A DNA stretch of 64,000 bases from Apoderus coryli (lineage: Eukaryota > Arthropoda > Insecta > Coleoptera > Attelabidae), in NCBI GenBank assembly GCA_911728435.2, contig OU452208.1, forward strand, positions 5,704,001 through 5,768,000. The letters run 5' to 3'. Numbering within the stretch: position 1 is the first letter of the stretch; each line of letters starts with the position of its first letter. A program made the position numbers and the translations under genes. The notes below the pieces were generated by a model. It was not told the origin of the DNA. It saw nothing but the letters and a program-made list of their open reading frames with translations, and ran no database searches. Positions 33,067 through 45,125 of the stretch are shown here, in pieces.

Positions 33067-35153
33067 CAGGGTGGTCCAACGAAAAGTTTGCACCTAGCTT
33101 TTCTCTTTTTTTTGTAGTCGAATGCGAAAATGCTCGGACACGTCGATTTTGCTTTTGAGGGGGACACATTTTAAACATATTTTTCGATCTGCGCCTTTAA
33201 CCCCCTAGCGGGGGTGAGTAACAACCCTAAAATTTTAAATGGAAAGAGGGGTCTAATGACATATCATTTGAAAGGACACAAAATTGTCTTTCTAATGATA
33301 CCCTATTTGTCGAATTTTACTAAAACAGTTAATACGAAAACGACTTTAAAGACATTAAGCCGATAATTTTGGTATTAATGAGAAATACAAATAAGTTTTA
33401 ATTATTGCGAGTGAAAACACCTGCAATCGTTAGTACATTCTAATGTTTGTTAGTTTTAACATTGCTTTGTAAAAAAAGTAAACAAGCTGTTAAATTGATT
33501 TATTAAAACGTTACATTAACAAATGTTGAAAATGTGACCCATTTGATTCCATACAATAATACAGATTTTGTTCAAATCTATTTCTAACATTTTGTAGCAT
33601 ATCAGGTGTTATGTTTCTGCACTCTTCTGTAATGCGTTGGCGAAGATCTTCTATGGACTCGGGCTTCGTGGCAAAACATTTATTTTTTAAGTGCCCCCAA
33701 AGAAAAAAGTCTAAAGGCGATAAATCCGGTGACCTGGCAGGCCATTCAATTGGGCCCCTCCTTCCAATCCACCGTCCAGGGAACCGGTCATCTAAGAACT
33801 GTCTTACAGGAGCCACATAGTGCGGAGGTGCTCCATCTTGCTGGAAATAAAGCCGATCAGCAGTATGATTTTGGTCATCTTCTATTATTTGTGTTATTAA
33901 AGGATCAATTGTGTCTTCAAGCATGTTTAGGTACACTTCACCAGTTAAATTTCCAGGAATAAAAAGTGGTCCTATAATATGATTTCCTAATATGCCACAC
34001 CAGACGTTTATTTTTTGAGGATACTGGGTATGAACCTCACGGAATAAATGTGGGTTACTGTCATCCCAGTAACGGCAATTGTGCCTATTTACAGCTCCAT
34101 TCAAATAAAATGTGCATTCGTCGGAAAAACAAATGTTAAATAATAATTGCGGATCTTCAATTAAACGCTGGCTCATTGCTTCACAAAATTGCAGCCTTCT
34201 ATCAGGATCATCCTCATTTAGTTCCTGTACTAATTTGATTTTGAACGGATGAAATTTGTACGCTTTTAAAATTCGTATTATGGACGAACGGGAGACACCT
34301 GAGGCTTCAGCTAGTTGACGGGTACTTTGACTATGATCCATTTCAACATGCCCTAAAACAGCGACTTCCACAGCTTCATTTCTGATCGGTTTCTGCGGCT
34401 GGTGTTTTACATTACAGACAGATCCGGTATCTACAAACTTTTTAACTAACTTGCCAACGTACACATCATTCACATTTTTATCGGGATGTCTCTCATTAAA
34501 TAAGCGAGCCGTAAGTCTAGCACTACTATTATTTTGAAAATAAAGTTTAACAATTTCAACTCGTTCTAGAATGGAATAAATCATTTTGTACGGTAAAAGT
34601 AAAATAACTTGAGAAGCAACCAAACTGAATCAATGAAAAGACTAAAATAAACGGTGTAAATTCTTTTCCTACACGTATCTGCAGTTTTTATTTCAATAAA
34701 AAACGCAAACGATTAGTGAGGAATTTAGTTCTGATAAATAAGATAGTGTTTTTGAAATCCCGTTTTTCTTCAAAGTAAATAATTTAGAAATGATTGTAGT
34801 TGTTTTCAGTCGTAATAATTAAAACTTATTTGTATTTCTCATTAATACCAAAATTATCGGCTTAATGTCTTTAAAGTCGTTTTCGTATTAACTGTTTTAG
34901 TAAAATTCGACAAATAGGGTATCATTAGAAAGACAATTTTGTGTCCTTTCAAATGATATGTCATTAGACCCCTCTTTCCATTTAAAATTTTAGGGTTGTT
35001 ACTCACCCCCGCTAGGGGGTTAAAGGCGCAGATCGAAAAATATGTTTAAAATGTGTCCCCCTCAAAAGCAAAATCGACGTGTCCGAGCATTTTCGCATTC
35101 GACTACAAAAAAAAGAGAAAAGCTAGGTGCAAACTTTTCGTTGGACCACCCTG
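33067..35153 (-). mobile_element. DD41D element E2 with 340-bp inverted repeats
   Basis: TA target duplication at 33065-33066 and 35154-35155. Inverted repeats 33067-33406 and 34814-35153 are each 340 bp and looked identical wherever I compared them, including the T8/A8 run; tip CAGGGTGGTCCAACG. Total 2,087 bp. With the intact transposase this is the youngest-looking element in the window. It interrupts the tail of non-LTR element W. Confidence 0.95.
33511..34584 (-). CDS. intact DD41D transposase of E2 (357 aa)
   Basis: ATG at 34584 (MIYSILERVEIVKLYF); an upstream TTG extension to 34623 is less likely. N-terminal HTH region: SSARLTARLFNERHPDK, STRQLAEASGVSRSSIIRIL. Catalytic core: FSDECTFYLNG (first Asp), QQDGAPPHYVAP (second), WPARSPDLSPLDFFLWG (third); I count 41 residues from the second Asp to the Asp of PLDFF. 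Ends NGSHFQHLLM. Related to the E1 product across its length but clearly a different subfamily (different tips, 340-bp repeats). No defects seen. Expected to bind the inverted repeats and excise/insert at TA. Confidence 0.95.
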   Translation of the reverse strand: MIYSILERVEIVKLYFQNNSSARLTARLFNERHPDKNVNDVYVGKLVKKFVDTGSVCNVKHQPQKPIRNEAVEVAVLGHVEMDHSQSTRQLAEASGVSRSSIIRILKAYKFHPFKIKLVQELNEDDPDRRLQFCEAMSQRLIEDPQLLFNICFSDECTFYLNGAVNRHNCRYWDDSNPHLFREVHTQYPQKINVWCGILGNHIIGPLFIPGNLTGEVYLNMLEDTIDPLITQIIEDDQNHTADRLYFQQDGAPPHYVAPVRQFLDDRFPGRWIGRRGPIEWPARSPDLSPLDFFLWGHLKNKCFATKPESIEDLRQRITEECRNITPDMLQNVRNRFEQNLYYCMESNGSHFQHLLM

Positions 35154-35155
35154 TA

Positions 35156-35565
35156 TAAATGACAAACAGCGGGACGGCAACAATTAGACATTCTAAAAAA
35201 ACGATAAAAAATAGGCATTGAAATATAAATTAGGTCAAACATTATAAACTAAGTAATTATAGCAGGCACTAACATATACATACACAACAAAGGACTAATA
35301 GCTGTCGCAATATTCCGCAAACTCCTGCAGCGTATAGAAGACACCCGTCACCAGAAACTCTTTCAGTTCTTTTTTGAATTTTCGCTGTGGAGAACAATCT
35401 TTTATATCATCTGGTAGCATATTGAAATAGTATATTCAGGAGTAGTGGGGCGATTTCTTGTATGACTCATGGTTCGGCCTCGGAGGAAGCATCCGGTTGC
35501 GCCCCTTCGTTGGATAATCGTGCAGAGAACCGTTTATAAGAATCTGACCTCTTTTTTTTGTAGAT
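35156..35565 (-). mobile_element. non-LTR element W, coding end
   Basis: Minus-strand frame near 35320-35540 reads NGSLHDYPTKGRNRMLPPRP, YFNMLPDDIKDCSPQRKF and KKELKEFLVTGVFYTL, the extreme C-terminus of a Jockey/CR1-group ORF2. Truncated at about 35565 against the AAT tail of element M. E2 separates it from its tail at 32937. Confidence 0.75.
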
Positions 35566-37125
35566 AATAATAATAATAATAATAATAATTTATTTTCCGG
35601 TAAACATAATTACAAAAGTGTTCTATTTCTATTATACTTCTAGAAAATAATGAAAAAGAAAAGAAAGAAGAGGAAAAAGAAGAAAAACCCGCTGAAATCA
35701 CTTAAGATTTGTGCGCCGGCTTAGTCCTCCCATTTGCCCACCTCAATCCTCTCAACTTCTCCATACAGATGAATAAGAATAGTTTAAGCAAATATATGCC
35801 AACCACAGTCAGTATTTTATTTTGTTTAAACGTACCTCTGCACGAGCAATTATATGGCAAGTTGAACATAGTACGTAGTACGCGTTTTTGAATAATAAAC
35901 ACTCTTGACAGCTCACAGCATCTGCCCCACGCGATTATATTATTAGAAATGGCAGAGTATATCATAGCATAGTAGATGCCAAGAATCGACGCAATATTCA
36001 TATGGCTCTTTAATGTGTATACCACATAGCTAAGGCGCGATAATTTGCGACACAGCATATCCACATGAGCCAGCTATCCGAGCTCCGAATCAATTGCCAC
36101 ACCTAACAAATTCGCCTCCGAAGACCAAGCAATGAGGTTACCCTCAAACTGAACGTTAAACTCCAATGGGGGTCTGTATCTCTTAAACTGGATTGCCACA
36201 GTTTTGTCGCGATTAATAATTAGTTTATTTTGGAAACACCAATGGTCGAAAGCCCGCAGAACCGCATCAGTTTTTGCTCGAAGCTTATCAGGGTCCTTAT
36301 CAGATATAACTATTGACGTGTCGTCCGCGTACATAAAGACTTTTCCACAGGGCATGTGTAACGGTAGGTCGTTCACAAAAAGTATAAACAGAAGTGGACC
36401 GAGAATGCTTCCCTGAGGGGTACCGATCTTAATCTCCTCAAACTGCGATGTATGAGATGCAACCCTAACAGCAACCCTTCTATTAGTTAAATAAGAGAAA
36501 ATCCAATCGTTTACCCGACCACGTATTCCCAAATCGGCCAGTTTACTTACAACAAAGTCCCTGTCGATGGTGTCAAATGCCTTAGACAGATCAAACATAA
36601 GCGCCACAACAAAATCACCCCTATCAGTCAATTCGTGCAGATGTTGTACAAGCTCCGTGATGCACGTATCCGTGGAGAAACCACTTCTAAACCCGTGCTG
36701 GCAATCGCTCATTATTCGGCATTTCCCTAGAAAATTTGATATTTTATTACACATGATCTTTTCAAAAACTTTTGACAAAACATTTAACAATGCTATTGGT
36801 CTGTAGTTCTCAAGATCATCCCTGCTACCCTTTTTGAAGATAGGAAGAATAATGGCCTCTTTAAGTTTTGATGGAAATATTCCAGACAGAACTGAGGCAT
36901 TCATTAAATCACATATGATAGGAGCGAGAACACGCTCACAAACCTTCAGCAGAGAGACAGGAAACTCATCAGGGCCTGTTGATTTTTTGTTATGCAAATC
37001 CACAATCACATCTCGCACCTCCCATTTAGTCGAAGCTCGTTGTAAGAAGAGGGTGACTCCACCTTTGGAATCGGAATGACATCGGCACTCTTTCATATGT
37101 CTGGAAAGACACCGAAGGTCAACGA
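35566..37125 (-). mobile_element. non-LTR retrotransposon M (5'-truncated)
   Basis: The tail is an (AAT)n run at 35566-35592 (rc). One frame spans 35702-37096 with a single in-frame TAG at about 36071 (ELG-stop-LAHVDML). RT motifs in order: KSTGPDEFPVSLLKVCE, YRPIALLNVLSKVFE, QHGFRSGFSTDTC, LMFDLSKAFDTIDRDFV, GTPQGSILGPLLFILFVND and catalytic YADDTSIVI, then FDHWCFQNKLIINRDKT. The C-terminal part follows after the stop. No endonuclease; truncated near 37125. A distinct lineage from Y/Z/V, nearer to CR1/Jockey types with FDLSKAFDTID. Confidence 0.9.
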
Positions 37126-37239
37126 GTCATTAAGTTGTTGTAGTTACTTTGTCGGTAATAATGAAAATAATACAATTATAATAATAATCAAAATTCTGTT
37201 TCCTTACGCAGGTCATATATTTTTGATTATATTATAACT

Positions 37240-37490
37240 TGTCGAGAAAGTTCACAATCGGTTTTTTAATTTCATCGTAAATAAGTGTTTTCGTTCATTT
37301 TATACGTAACGAAGTAGTCTGTCCGTCTGTATTTACGATAACTCAAAAACCACATAACATATTTTAACCAAATTTGGTACACAAATACTGCAGGTGCTGA
37401 TTAACTTTTAGAAAACATTGAGCGTAGGCAAGGGGTTTAAAAAAGGGTTCAAAAATTTGGAAAATTCATACTTCTTGAACTGCAATTGGC
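37240..37490 (+). repeat. interspersed repeat fragment (family of the 134-bp minisatellite)
   Basis: Contains TTTTAACCAAATTTGGTACA, GAAGTAGTCTGTCCGTCTG and ATTGAGCGTAGGCAAGGGG. The same words recur at 52500-52680 and 55560-55640, where they run into 134-bp tandem units. Confidence 0.65.
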
Positions 37491-38240
37491 ATAAAAGGCA
37501 ACAACAACTTTATAATTAACAGAGCCAAACCGGTTCATTTTTTCTACGGGTTGTTCACCACAAAGTGCCTCATAACCTCCTTAAGTTTGCCACCACCTTT
37601 TTGGAACACCCTGTATTTTGTATTAAAAAACCACAAAGCAAAATAATCAAATAAAACTACAACTGAAATATAGTTATGCAATGTGACTTTAAAAACTTTA
37701 TATTACATTCTTCTTGCATCTTGAATTTGGAACCAAGTATGCAGATGCAACTAATAATATACGAACAGATATTCTGTATATACTTCCATCTACGCCACGG
37801 GACTCCCATAAGAAGTTTAAAACTTTAACGAAATGACAATTTTATCCACACCATACACGTAGGAACACAATGCTATGTTACTTACATACAAAAGACAATA
37901 GTAAGCCATTGTAATGTTATTATTGAGGAAAACGTATGATGACATTGGCGTTACGAATTTATTACTATAGGTACAAATAAATTAATAATTAGCAACGTTT
38001 ATTCAGATTAGACAAGACTCATTTAATTTAATATTCTGTTTAATGCAATGCGAGGAAATATCAATGAAACGAAATCAATTTTCAGATTATCGAAGATCTT
38101 TTTTTTTTCTCTATTGACCACTAACTTTAACTCACATCACATATGATTTTTAAATTAGCTTTCCATATCATATATTTATGTAATATACATAGTTTTGGGT
38201 AACGAAAATAAATGGTTTTTAAGTGCATTTTCAGTAATAA
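37491..38240. other. spacer with a CAGGGTG solo end
   Basis: CACCCTG at about 37607-37613 (rc CAGGGTGTTCCAAAAAGG) is an orphan transposon tip. Otherwise AT-rich, no gene seen. Confidence 0.45.
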
Positions 38241-38245
38241 TACCC

Positions 38246-39480
38246 CTAGGGTCTTGATAATACCGAGATAATTTTGTCATAGAGAATGATTTTGTCATAG
38301 AGAATGCCGAAATCGTGTTGCTTGATCATAGCCCAAGGCCGCAGGCGCATGGTGTTGATTATTTCACCATGGCGTTCTTGGTTAATATTCAAGTACGGTT
38401 TAATTGAATTAGAGCTGCTATGTCCTGTTATTTTTATTAATTGCTGTTCAGGAACTCCTTTATTTGCCAAATGGCTAACTGCAGTTGATCTGTTCGAATG
38501 ATTGGATATCTTTTTACACTTAGTGTCCAAACCAATAGCTTGCGCGGATGATTTGGTCCACATATTAATTGTGTTCTTGCCTACCGGTATATTGTCAAAC
38601 CATGTGTCACTTTCGGATTTCCAGAAACGATTTGGTCTCAAGAATAGGCGACTGGAAGTAATATTTTTCCCCCTTTTGGACAATCATTTATGGAATAACC
38701 GAACAGGGCATGCACTTTCGTTTGCAATATTTGGAACAAGCCAATTACTATTTGTACAACTTTTCGATCCTCCTTGGCATGTTTTACTGAATCTTGAATT
38801 GTATTCAATTCTGTTGGTTGGCGTTCCATCATTATTTTTCTCAATCGTGAAATAATCTATAAGGCAATCAGCTGGTTTACCACCTCGCCAAGCTAACTCA
38901 ACAGCTACAATATGGTAATTTTTTTTTGTAAACCTTCTGGTGTACATTCATCCCATAATCCAATGATTCTAGCCAAATCAATTGAACTCAAATTTGATGA
39001 ACTGCATTTTCGTTTGTTTGGATCCTGCCGTAATCTTTTACGTTTTGCATTTCTTGCATCTCGCGCATTTTTGAATATCACACTGGTAAACGCGTCGAAT
39101 ACAATTTTGAAGTCATTGAAGTATTTTTCCTGGAGTAGCCTACTCGTAGTATTCCAAATTGTGTTTACAGTTGCTTCTTTATATTCAGTTCCGTCAGCTT
39201 TTCTCATATTTACTGCATAATCTTTCAATATATTAGCCAAATTATGCAAACTCGTTTCAGCATTCAGTTCGTCTTCTCTGGTCGCACAAAACTCGAGAAA
39301 TATTTTCCATACATATTTTTTTGATTTGATTGTATTTTTTGGTATATTATTAGATATAATATCATTAATTGCATCGTCAGATGCAATACCAAATCTTCGC
39401 GACATTTTTAAACCAGTTGTCAGTTTGACGTTTAATTAATTTTTAATAAAAAAAACAACAAACTGAAAACATCACATGTA
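38246..39480 (-). pseudogene. Crypton-like tyrosine recombinase, copy 2 (uninterrupted)
   Basis: Minus-strand ATG at 39405. First frame (166 aa) MSRRFGIASDDAINDI to LWDECTPEGLQ, then a +1-type slip at a long T-run (38920-38935), then NYHIVAVELAWRGGKPADCL, NRIEYNSRFSKTCQGGSKSC, CPVRLFHK, SKRGKNITSSRLFLRPNRFW, FDNIPVGKNTINMWTKSSAQ, IGLDTKCKKISNHSNRST, QQLIKITGHSSSNSIKPYLN. HSNR, GH and the KPY Tyr are the C-terminal catalytic signatures of tyrosine recombinases; the first catalytic Arg is not assigned. About 95% alike to copy 1 by eye. After EIINTMR the C-terminus differs from copy 1. Shows the empty site of CCC element 1 at about 39133-39138. Opposite orientation to copy 1, about 15 kb away. 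Confidence 0.8.
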
Positions 39481-40400
39481 GGGTATTATCGCTGTAATCC
39501 AGAGGTGATTGGATGAAATTTGACACATGACTTAAAATTAAGTAATTTGATTGGTTACTATATTTAGTAAAAAATTATCTAAGAAATAATATAGTTTTGT
39601 TGAATATTATTTGCAAAGATTGTAAATCTTTTAAATAGTAAAGCTATTATCTAAGGACCATTTTTTGGTCAAAAGCAATAAATTGTCTTAACGTCATGCT
39701 TATTTTATGGGTTTTGGAAACATAAATAAAGATATAGTGAAATACAACCATATTATGTTGGTTGTGTTTCCTTGTCGAAGAATATTCCAGAAAGAATTAA
39801 TTCGATTTGATTGATTAGAGGGATGAAATGCTGAACATTGTCGAAATACCTACTAGATGTTAGATGATTATTAGATATATAGGTAATTGGGGAGCTATCG
39901 TGGTTTTTCCCACAACCAAGTATGATTATTAAATGGCTCGAAAAGATGTCCCTCTGGGGATTAAAAAGTTATTATATAATCGTATTCCTTCTCACTTTAC
40001 AAATGGTAGTAACTGATTGATCTGCTGAAAGACCTCCAATATAAGGTACATTAGTAACAATAATTATCACAGACGAAATAAAAGTAAATAAATAAATTAT
40101 ATTATAATTTAATTCTCAAAATGAAACAGCTTAGGACATCTAGTCGACGAGATTGCAGTTACGTTATTGGGGTGTATTTCGTCTTTTTCATTGGTTACCC
40201 TATTTCATTACTTTTTCAAAGGAGGGGTATTTTTCGTTGATAGCAGGTGATTATTGCGATCATTGTCTTTAAAGACGCCAAGCGACGACCTTTCCACGCA
40301 GCATTCTTCCAATCAATATTTGCCGTGCCACAAGTGTGAATACTCTCCTCGCAGTCAATATGCATTCATTGGGTTTTCAGCCTTATAGCGACAAGAGAAC
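39481..40400. other. spacer
   Basis: AT-rich intron sequence; no gene or clear repeat identified. Confidence 0.45.
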
Positions 40401-40630
40401 ATGAAGCGTCAGCAGAAGCCCAGTTTTTCGTGGGAAAAAGATGATATTCTTATTGAATTTGTTAGAGAAAATGAGGCACTTCATGATTTCTGAAAGTTCT
40501 GGGTGCAACGTTGCAAATGTTCTTTCTTCATCACGTTTTTTAGCATTTTATTGACCCAAAAACGTCTGTTCCTCCTTTTACAATATTTCTTCAACTTCCC
40601 TTGTTCTTCATCTAATAACTCACTGAAATC
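40401..40630. pseudogene. PIF/Harbinger relic (MADF start and transposase start)
   Basis: Plus strand from ATG 40401: SFSWEKDDILIEFVRENEAL then HDF-stop (40491-40493), the first helix of a MADF DNA-binding domain. Minus strand, stop at 40481 and running up to about 40630: DFSELLDEEQGKLKKYCKRR then NRRFWVNKMLKNVMKKEHL, like the N-terminus of HARBI1-type transposases (RRFWVxPxL). PIF/Harbinger elements encode exactly these two proteins. Here both are reduced to their starts and meet end to end, implying an internal deletion. Motif-level call only. Confidence 0.45.
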
Positions 40631-40676
40631 CTATAACAGTGTGAATTGCCGTTGCCGATCCGTTTCCTTGCACGAC

Positions 40677-43385
40677 CAATAATAATAATAATAGCTTTAT
40701 TACCCAACAGAACAAGTTCCATTTACAGAGCAATGCATACAAAAACCAACTATAACTAAAGCTTAACTACGAGTATATTAAATAACAGTAGGTACATCAA
40801 TAAACAACGAAAATCAACCAAAGTACACAAGTATTATTGAACATCAAGTTCCTTTAGTATTGATTCCGCGGAAGACAATATTTCATTCAGAGAATCAAAA
40901 AATATATCACACTGATCATTAACCAAATTAAATTGCCGGCACATAGTATAAATGGGAGATTTTTATATAACATTTGTTCTGGCTCGCTCATTATAAAATG
41001 CAATAGAACCTCTAGCATTGATACGCGGAACTAACAGAGATACCTTTTCCAGTAGCTCAGGGCACACTACATCACTATTGAATATCTTATATAGGAAGCT
41101 TATACTAAACAAATTTCTCCTTAAACTTAAACTTTGGAATTGAAATCGGTCAATAAGATATTTGTAAGATATTCCGCTATCCGGGTAAGTTCCATCAATC
41201 TTAAAGCACAAACATTTTAAAAATTTACGCTGAACTTTCTCAATCATTTGAATATCACAGTCATAGCAGGGGTACCAGACCAAAGAGCAATACTCAAGCT
41301 TGGATCTTACATATGCAAAATATAGAGTATTCAAAGTAACGACACTCTCGAAATATTTGCTGTTTCTAACAATAAAGCCATAAGCTTTGGTCGCACCAGC
41401 CACCATATCTGTAATATGTTCCTTGAAAGTGAAATGCATGTCAAAAGTAACTCCAAGATCTTTAATAGACTCCTTTCGATTAAGAATTACTCCATTTACA
41501 TTATAATAAAAGATAGTCGGGGACGTTTTGCGGGTATAAGAAACAACATTACATTTCTTAGGATTGAGGGAAAGTCTGTTTTGTTCACACCAAGCATTCA
41601 CCAATTGAAGACTGCCCTGTAGCGAAATACAATCCTGCGGCGTACTTATCGTTGTAAAAATCTTTAAGTCATCTGCAAAAATCAGTTTACTACAATTCCC
41701 AAATCATTAATGAATAATAAAAATAATAGAGGTCCCAAATTTGAACCCTGAGGTACTCCAGATAGAGCTGTATAATATGTCGATGTATATCCATTGTATG
41801 ACACAAACTGAACTCTATCAGTAATATAAGATTGCAGAAGACAGACGGCATCAGCGCTAAAGCTAAATGCGGAAGCTTTTGTATAAGGATTGTATGATCA
41901 ATTCTATCAAACGCCTTGCAAAAATCGGTGTATACTACGTCAACCTGACCGCGGTTATCCAACGTCCCAGACACGTATTGTGAAAAAATTGACAAATTTG
42001 TAAGTGTGGACTTGTGTGCAATGAAACCATGCTGATACTGGACCAGCCCATGTTGAACAATTGGATAAATACGATTGTAAAGGACTATTTCAAGTAATTT
42101 AGAAAAATTAGACAGAATTGATATAGGCCTATAATTGGTTATATCCGCACGATTTCCGCTCTTGAAACCAGGATACACCTTAGCATTCTTCCAGACCATA
42201 AGAAAAGTATTACGTCTTGAAATTAAGTTATAAATTATACACAGAGGAACGCACATTACTGAAATTGTATCTTTGACCAAGAATGAGGGAATCCCGTCAG
42301 GTCCGGAAGTAAACCTGTTCTTTAATTTGCGAGCAGCCATAACTATCTCTCCCTCAGTTATATTTCTAAATGTGATATCATTTCCACACAGGAGGGATAA
42401 TGCATCATCATTACCACAACCCACAGGTCCCACAAAAACACTTTCAAAGTATTTAGCAAACGTTTCAATAATACTTTGCGGATCCTCAATAACATTGTTG
42501 TTGTATTGCATAGAACCGGGAATGCGTGACTGCTGGCGCGACCCGTTAACAAATGACCAGAAAGATCTGGGATCAGTGACAATATGACTCTCAGCAACAC
42601 GCGCGTAATTTTTATACGAGGTACTTATTTGTTGCTTCAACAGCCTTCTAATTTCACTGAATTTGTCATAGTAATAGCGAGATTTTGTATTCTTATATTT
42701 CTTATGTAAAACGGCTTTACACTTAATATTTCTGATAATCTCAGAGTTAAACCAGGGAGGATATTGGTGGCTGAAAGTCCTGTAAAGGGGAATACAGGAG
42801 TCAGAAACAGAGTAAAGGTCAGCATAAAACAAATCTAAAGCGTCATCAACATCATTACAGTTGTACAGATATGACCAATCACGCTGGAATAATATTTCAT
42901 AAAGAATTTCATAGTTCGCCTTTTTAAAATTATAATTTGCTTTCCTATCATTTGCCTTAAACACTGACTCTTTATAGCAAACTGAAATAATTTCCACATT
43001 TAGCGCCGGATGGTATTGCGCATCTTCCGATAAGAATGGTACAACTTCTTTGGTAACTATACAGGGTACCGATGAGATTATGAGATCGAGCAACCTGCCA
43101 TGACTGTTTGCGACATTATTATATTGATTCATACCCAGGAAGTTCAAATAATTGTGCATACTCGCACTTTTATTATCAATGGAGTTCTTATCTGCAAATC
43201 CACTAACATTAAAATCTCCCATAATCAGTATTTTACCTTCATGACAAACTTGCTCAAAACATTCCAAAAACAAAAACAATGAGAATCGGCCTTTATATTT
43301 GTTGATTGGTGTGTGTTCAATCAAGTTCAAGTCGCCGTAATTTGAAGAATATAATGCTGATCTTGCTTGATTATAGATTACTTTG
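40677..43385 (-). mobile_element. non-LTR retrotransposon V (largest copy, 2.7 kb)
   Basis: The tail is AATAAAGCTATTATTATTAT (rc of 40677-40700). Frame 41690-43330 starts inside the apurinic-type endonuclease (ILIMGDFNVSGF, GRLLDLIISSVP, then AQYHPALNVEI), continues with the linker YPPWFNSEIIRNIKCK and RT motifs FTSGPDGIPSFLVKD, YRPISILSNFSKLLE, YQHGFIAHKSTLTNL, VYTDFCKAFDRIDHTIL. After frameshifts SGVPQGSNLGPLLFLLFIND and FADDLKIFTTIS appear at about 41640-41780. Frame 40963-41604 is the C-terminal region (YVRSKLEYCSLVWYP). Truncated near 43385. The order endonuclease-RT is typical of the Jockey/CR1 group; Y and Z are truncated relatives. Confidence 0.92.
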
Positions 43386-44284
43386 CTAAATACCTAAGAA
43401 ATAGACTGGTCTTGAAATCAATATCTCAAACAATCCTAATTGAACCGCGTTCATATCTTAGAAAATATGATAGGGAAATAAATGTTGAAGTATTGTGGTG
43501 AAGTGGTAGAACGTGGCTATCAATATTACCCTGTATTATTTCTTCGGAAATACGTTTTTTTTACACGTAAAAAAACGTAACAGCAGAGCAAATTACGCGG
43601 AACAACCCATTCCTCTGCAAACCGTCAATTACTAACATAAACTTGGCATAATACAGCACACGTACATATTATACACGTCGCCGTAGAGTACAAAAGCAAA
43701 AAGTAAGAAGGGGTTACAGGCAACTTGAACAACTCCCCGATTATATATGGAGAAACTCTCTCTGGCCCAACTTGCAACCGTGCGTGAAATTTGCCCAAAA
43801 CTTTGTCAGAGTTTGTTATATTTTATTATTATAGGGCCGCAACACCAAAGTGTGTAGTTTGTCTTATTGTCATCAAAGATGGATGGTCTTTTGATGTAAA
43901 TACTTAAGTTGTGTCTGGGATTAATTTTAAAGTTGAACATCTTGACAACACTAATCTCAAGGAGTGAATTGTAATTGGTTTGGAATATTTTACCCAAATT
44001 AATTAAAGGAGTTGAAGTATCTAGATTAACATATATGAAATGTCATAATATACGCTACAGAGTTTTTTGCCAAAAACGGTAGGATCACCTCATAACTTTC
44101 CCGAATGCTGAGCTATCGATATCGCTTGAATAATTTATAGTTATTGTTTTTATGGTTTATTTGTGTATTTATATAGTTGTGGTTTTCTTTGTATGTGAGT
44201 ATTATCCTGTACGATCACATGTAAAATTTTGACATGCCTATGTACAATTGTTTGTTGTTAATAAAGCTAATAATAATAAAGGGA
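43386..44284. other. spacer ending in a plus-strand non-LTR-like tail
   Basis: At 44245-44284 TTGTTAATAAAGCTAATAAT plus an ATAATAAA end resembles a plus-strand non-LTR 3' end, but I recognise no coding part upstream. The minus frame 43806-43997 is unassigned. Confidence 0.4.
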
Positions 44285-44584
44285 ATGACAAACGCTTCAG
44301 GAAAAGAAAATGATCCGTATTTAACAAAACAAAGGTCAGCATCTTGTAGAGAAATTTAACTTTAACAACTTTTTAATTTAAACCGTATCCCGGAAAAAAA
44401 TAGTTATTCGACAAAAATCTAATTCGGCGTTTTTCACAAATCACCCTGTATCTCAGAAACTAAGAAGACTTTGATAATATGGTAAACTGATCCTGAATAG
44501 GGATCAAAAAACGCAACTTTTCTCTAATTTAACCGACCTCGTACCTTTTAAGGTTTCTGAGATAGCAAGATAGTGGTATCACAT

Positions 44585-45125
44585 GCCAAACGACATTCTT
44601 CGGAACAGTCATTAAGGATAGTTTCTTAGGTCTTGATTGGGTCCTGTATGATAGCGTCCTATACCAAACCAAGGCCCCAAAATATTGAAATCTGTTTTCC
44701 TAATAATGGGGTCGTGAAATTTACGCAGGACAATGATATTATGAAGGGCTTTTTGCTTGCCAAACGACATTCTTCGGAACGCTCATTAAGGATAGTTTCT
44801 TAGGTCTTGATTAGGTCCTGTATGATAGCGTCCTATACCAAACCAATGCCCCAAAAAATTTAAATCTGTTTTCTTAATAATGGGGTCGTGAACTTTACGC
44901 AGGACAATGATATTATGAAGGGCTATTTGCATGCCAAACGACATTCTTCGGAACGGTCATTAAGGATAGTTTCTTAGGTCTTGATTAGGTCCTGTATGAT
45001 AGCGTGCTATACCAAACCAAGGCCCCAAAAAATTGAAATATGTTTTCCTACTAATGAGGTCGTGAAATTTACACAGGACAATTATATTATGAAGGGCTAT
45101 TTGCATGCCAAGCGACATTAAAACT
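44585..45125 (+). repeat. 174-bp tandem repeat, three units plus a partial
   Basis: GCCAAACGACATTCTTCGGA starts at 44585, 44759 and 44933, and GCCAAGCGACATT at 45107, giving an exact 174-bp period. Units share TCATTAAGGATAGTTTCTTA and GGTCCTGTATGATAGCGT with a few substitutions. Flanked by CACCCTGTATC (about 44443) and CACCCTGTAG (about 45131). No coding potential seen. Confidence 0.93.
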
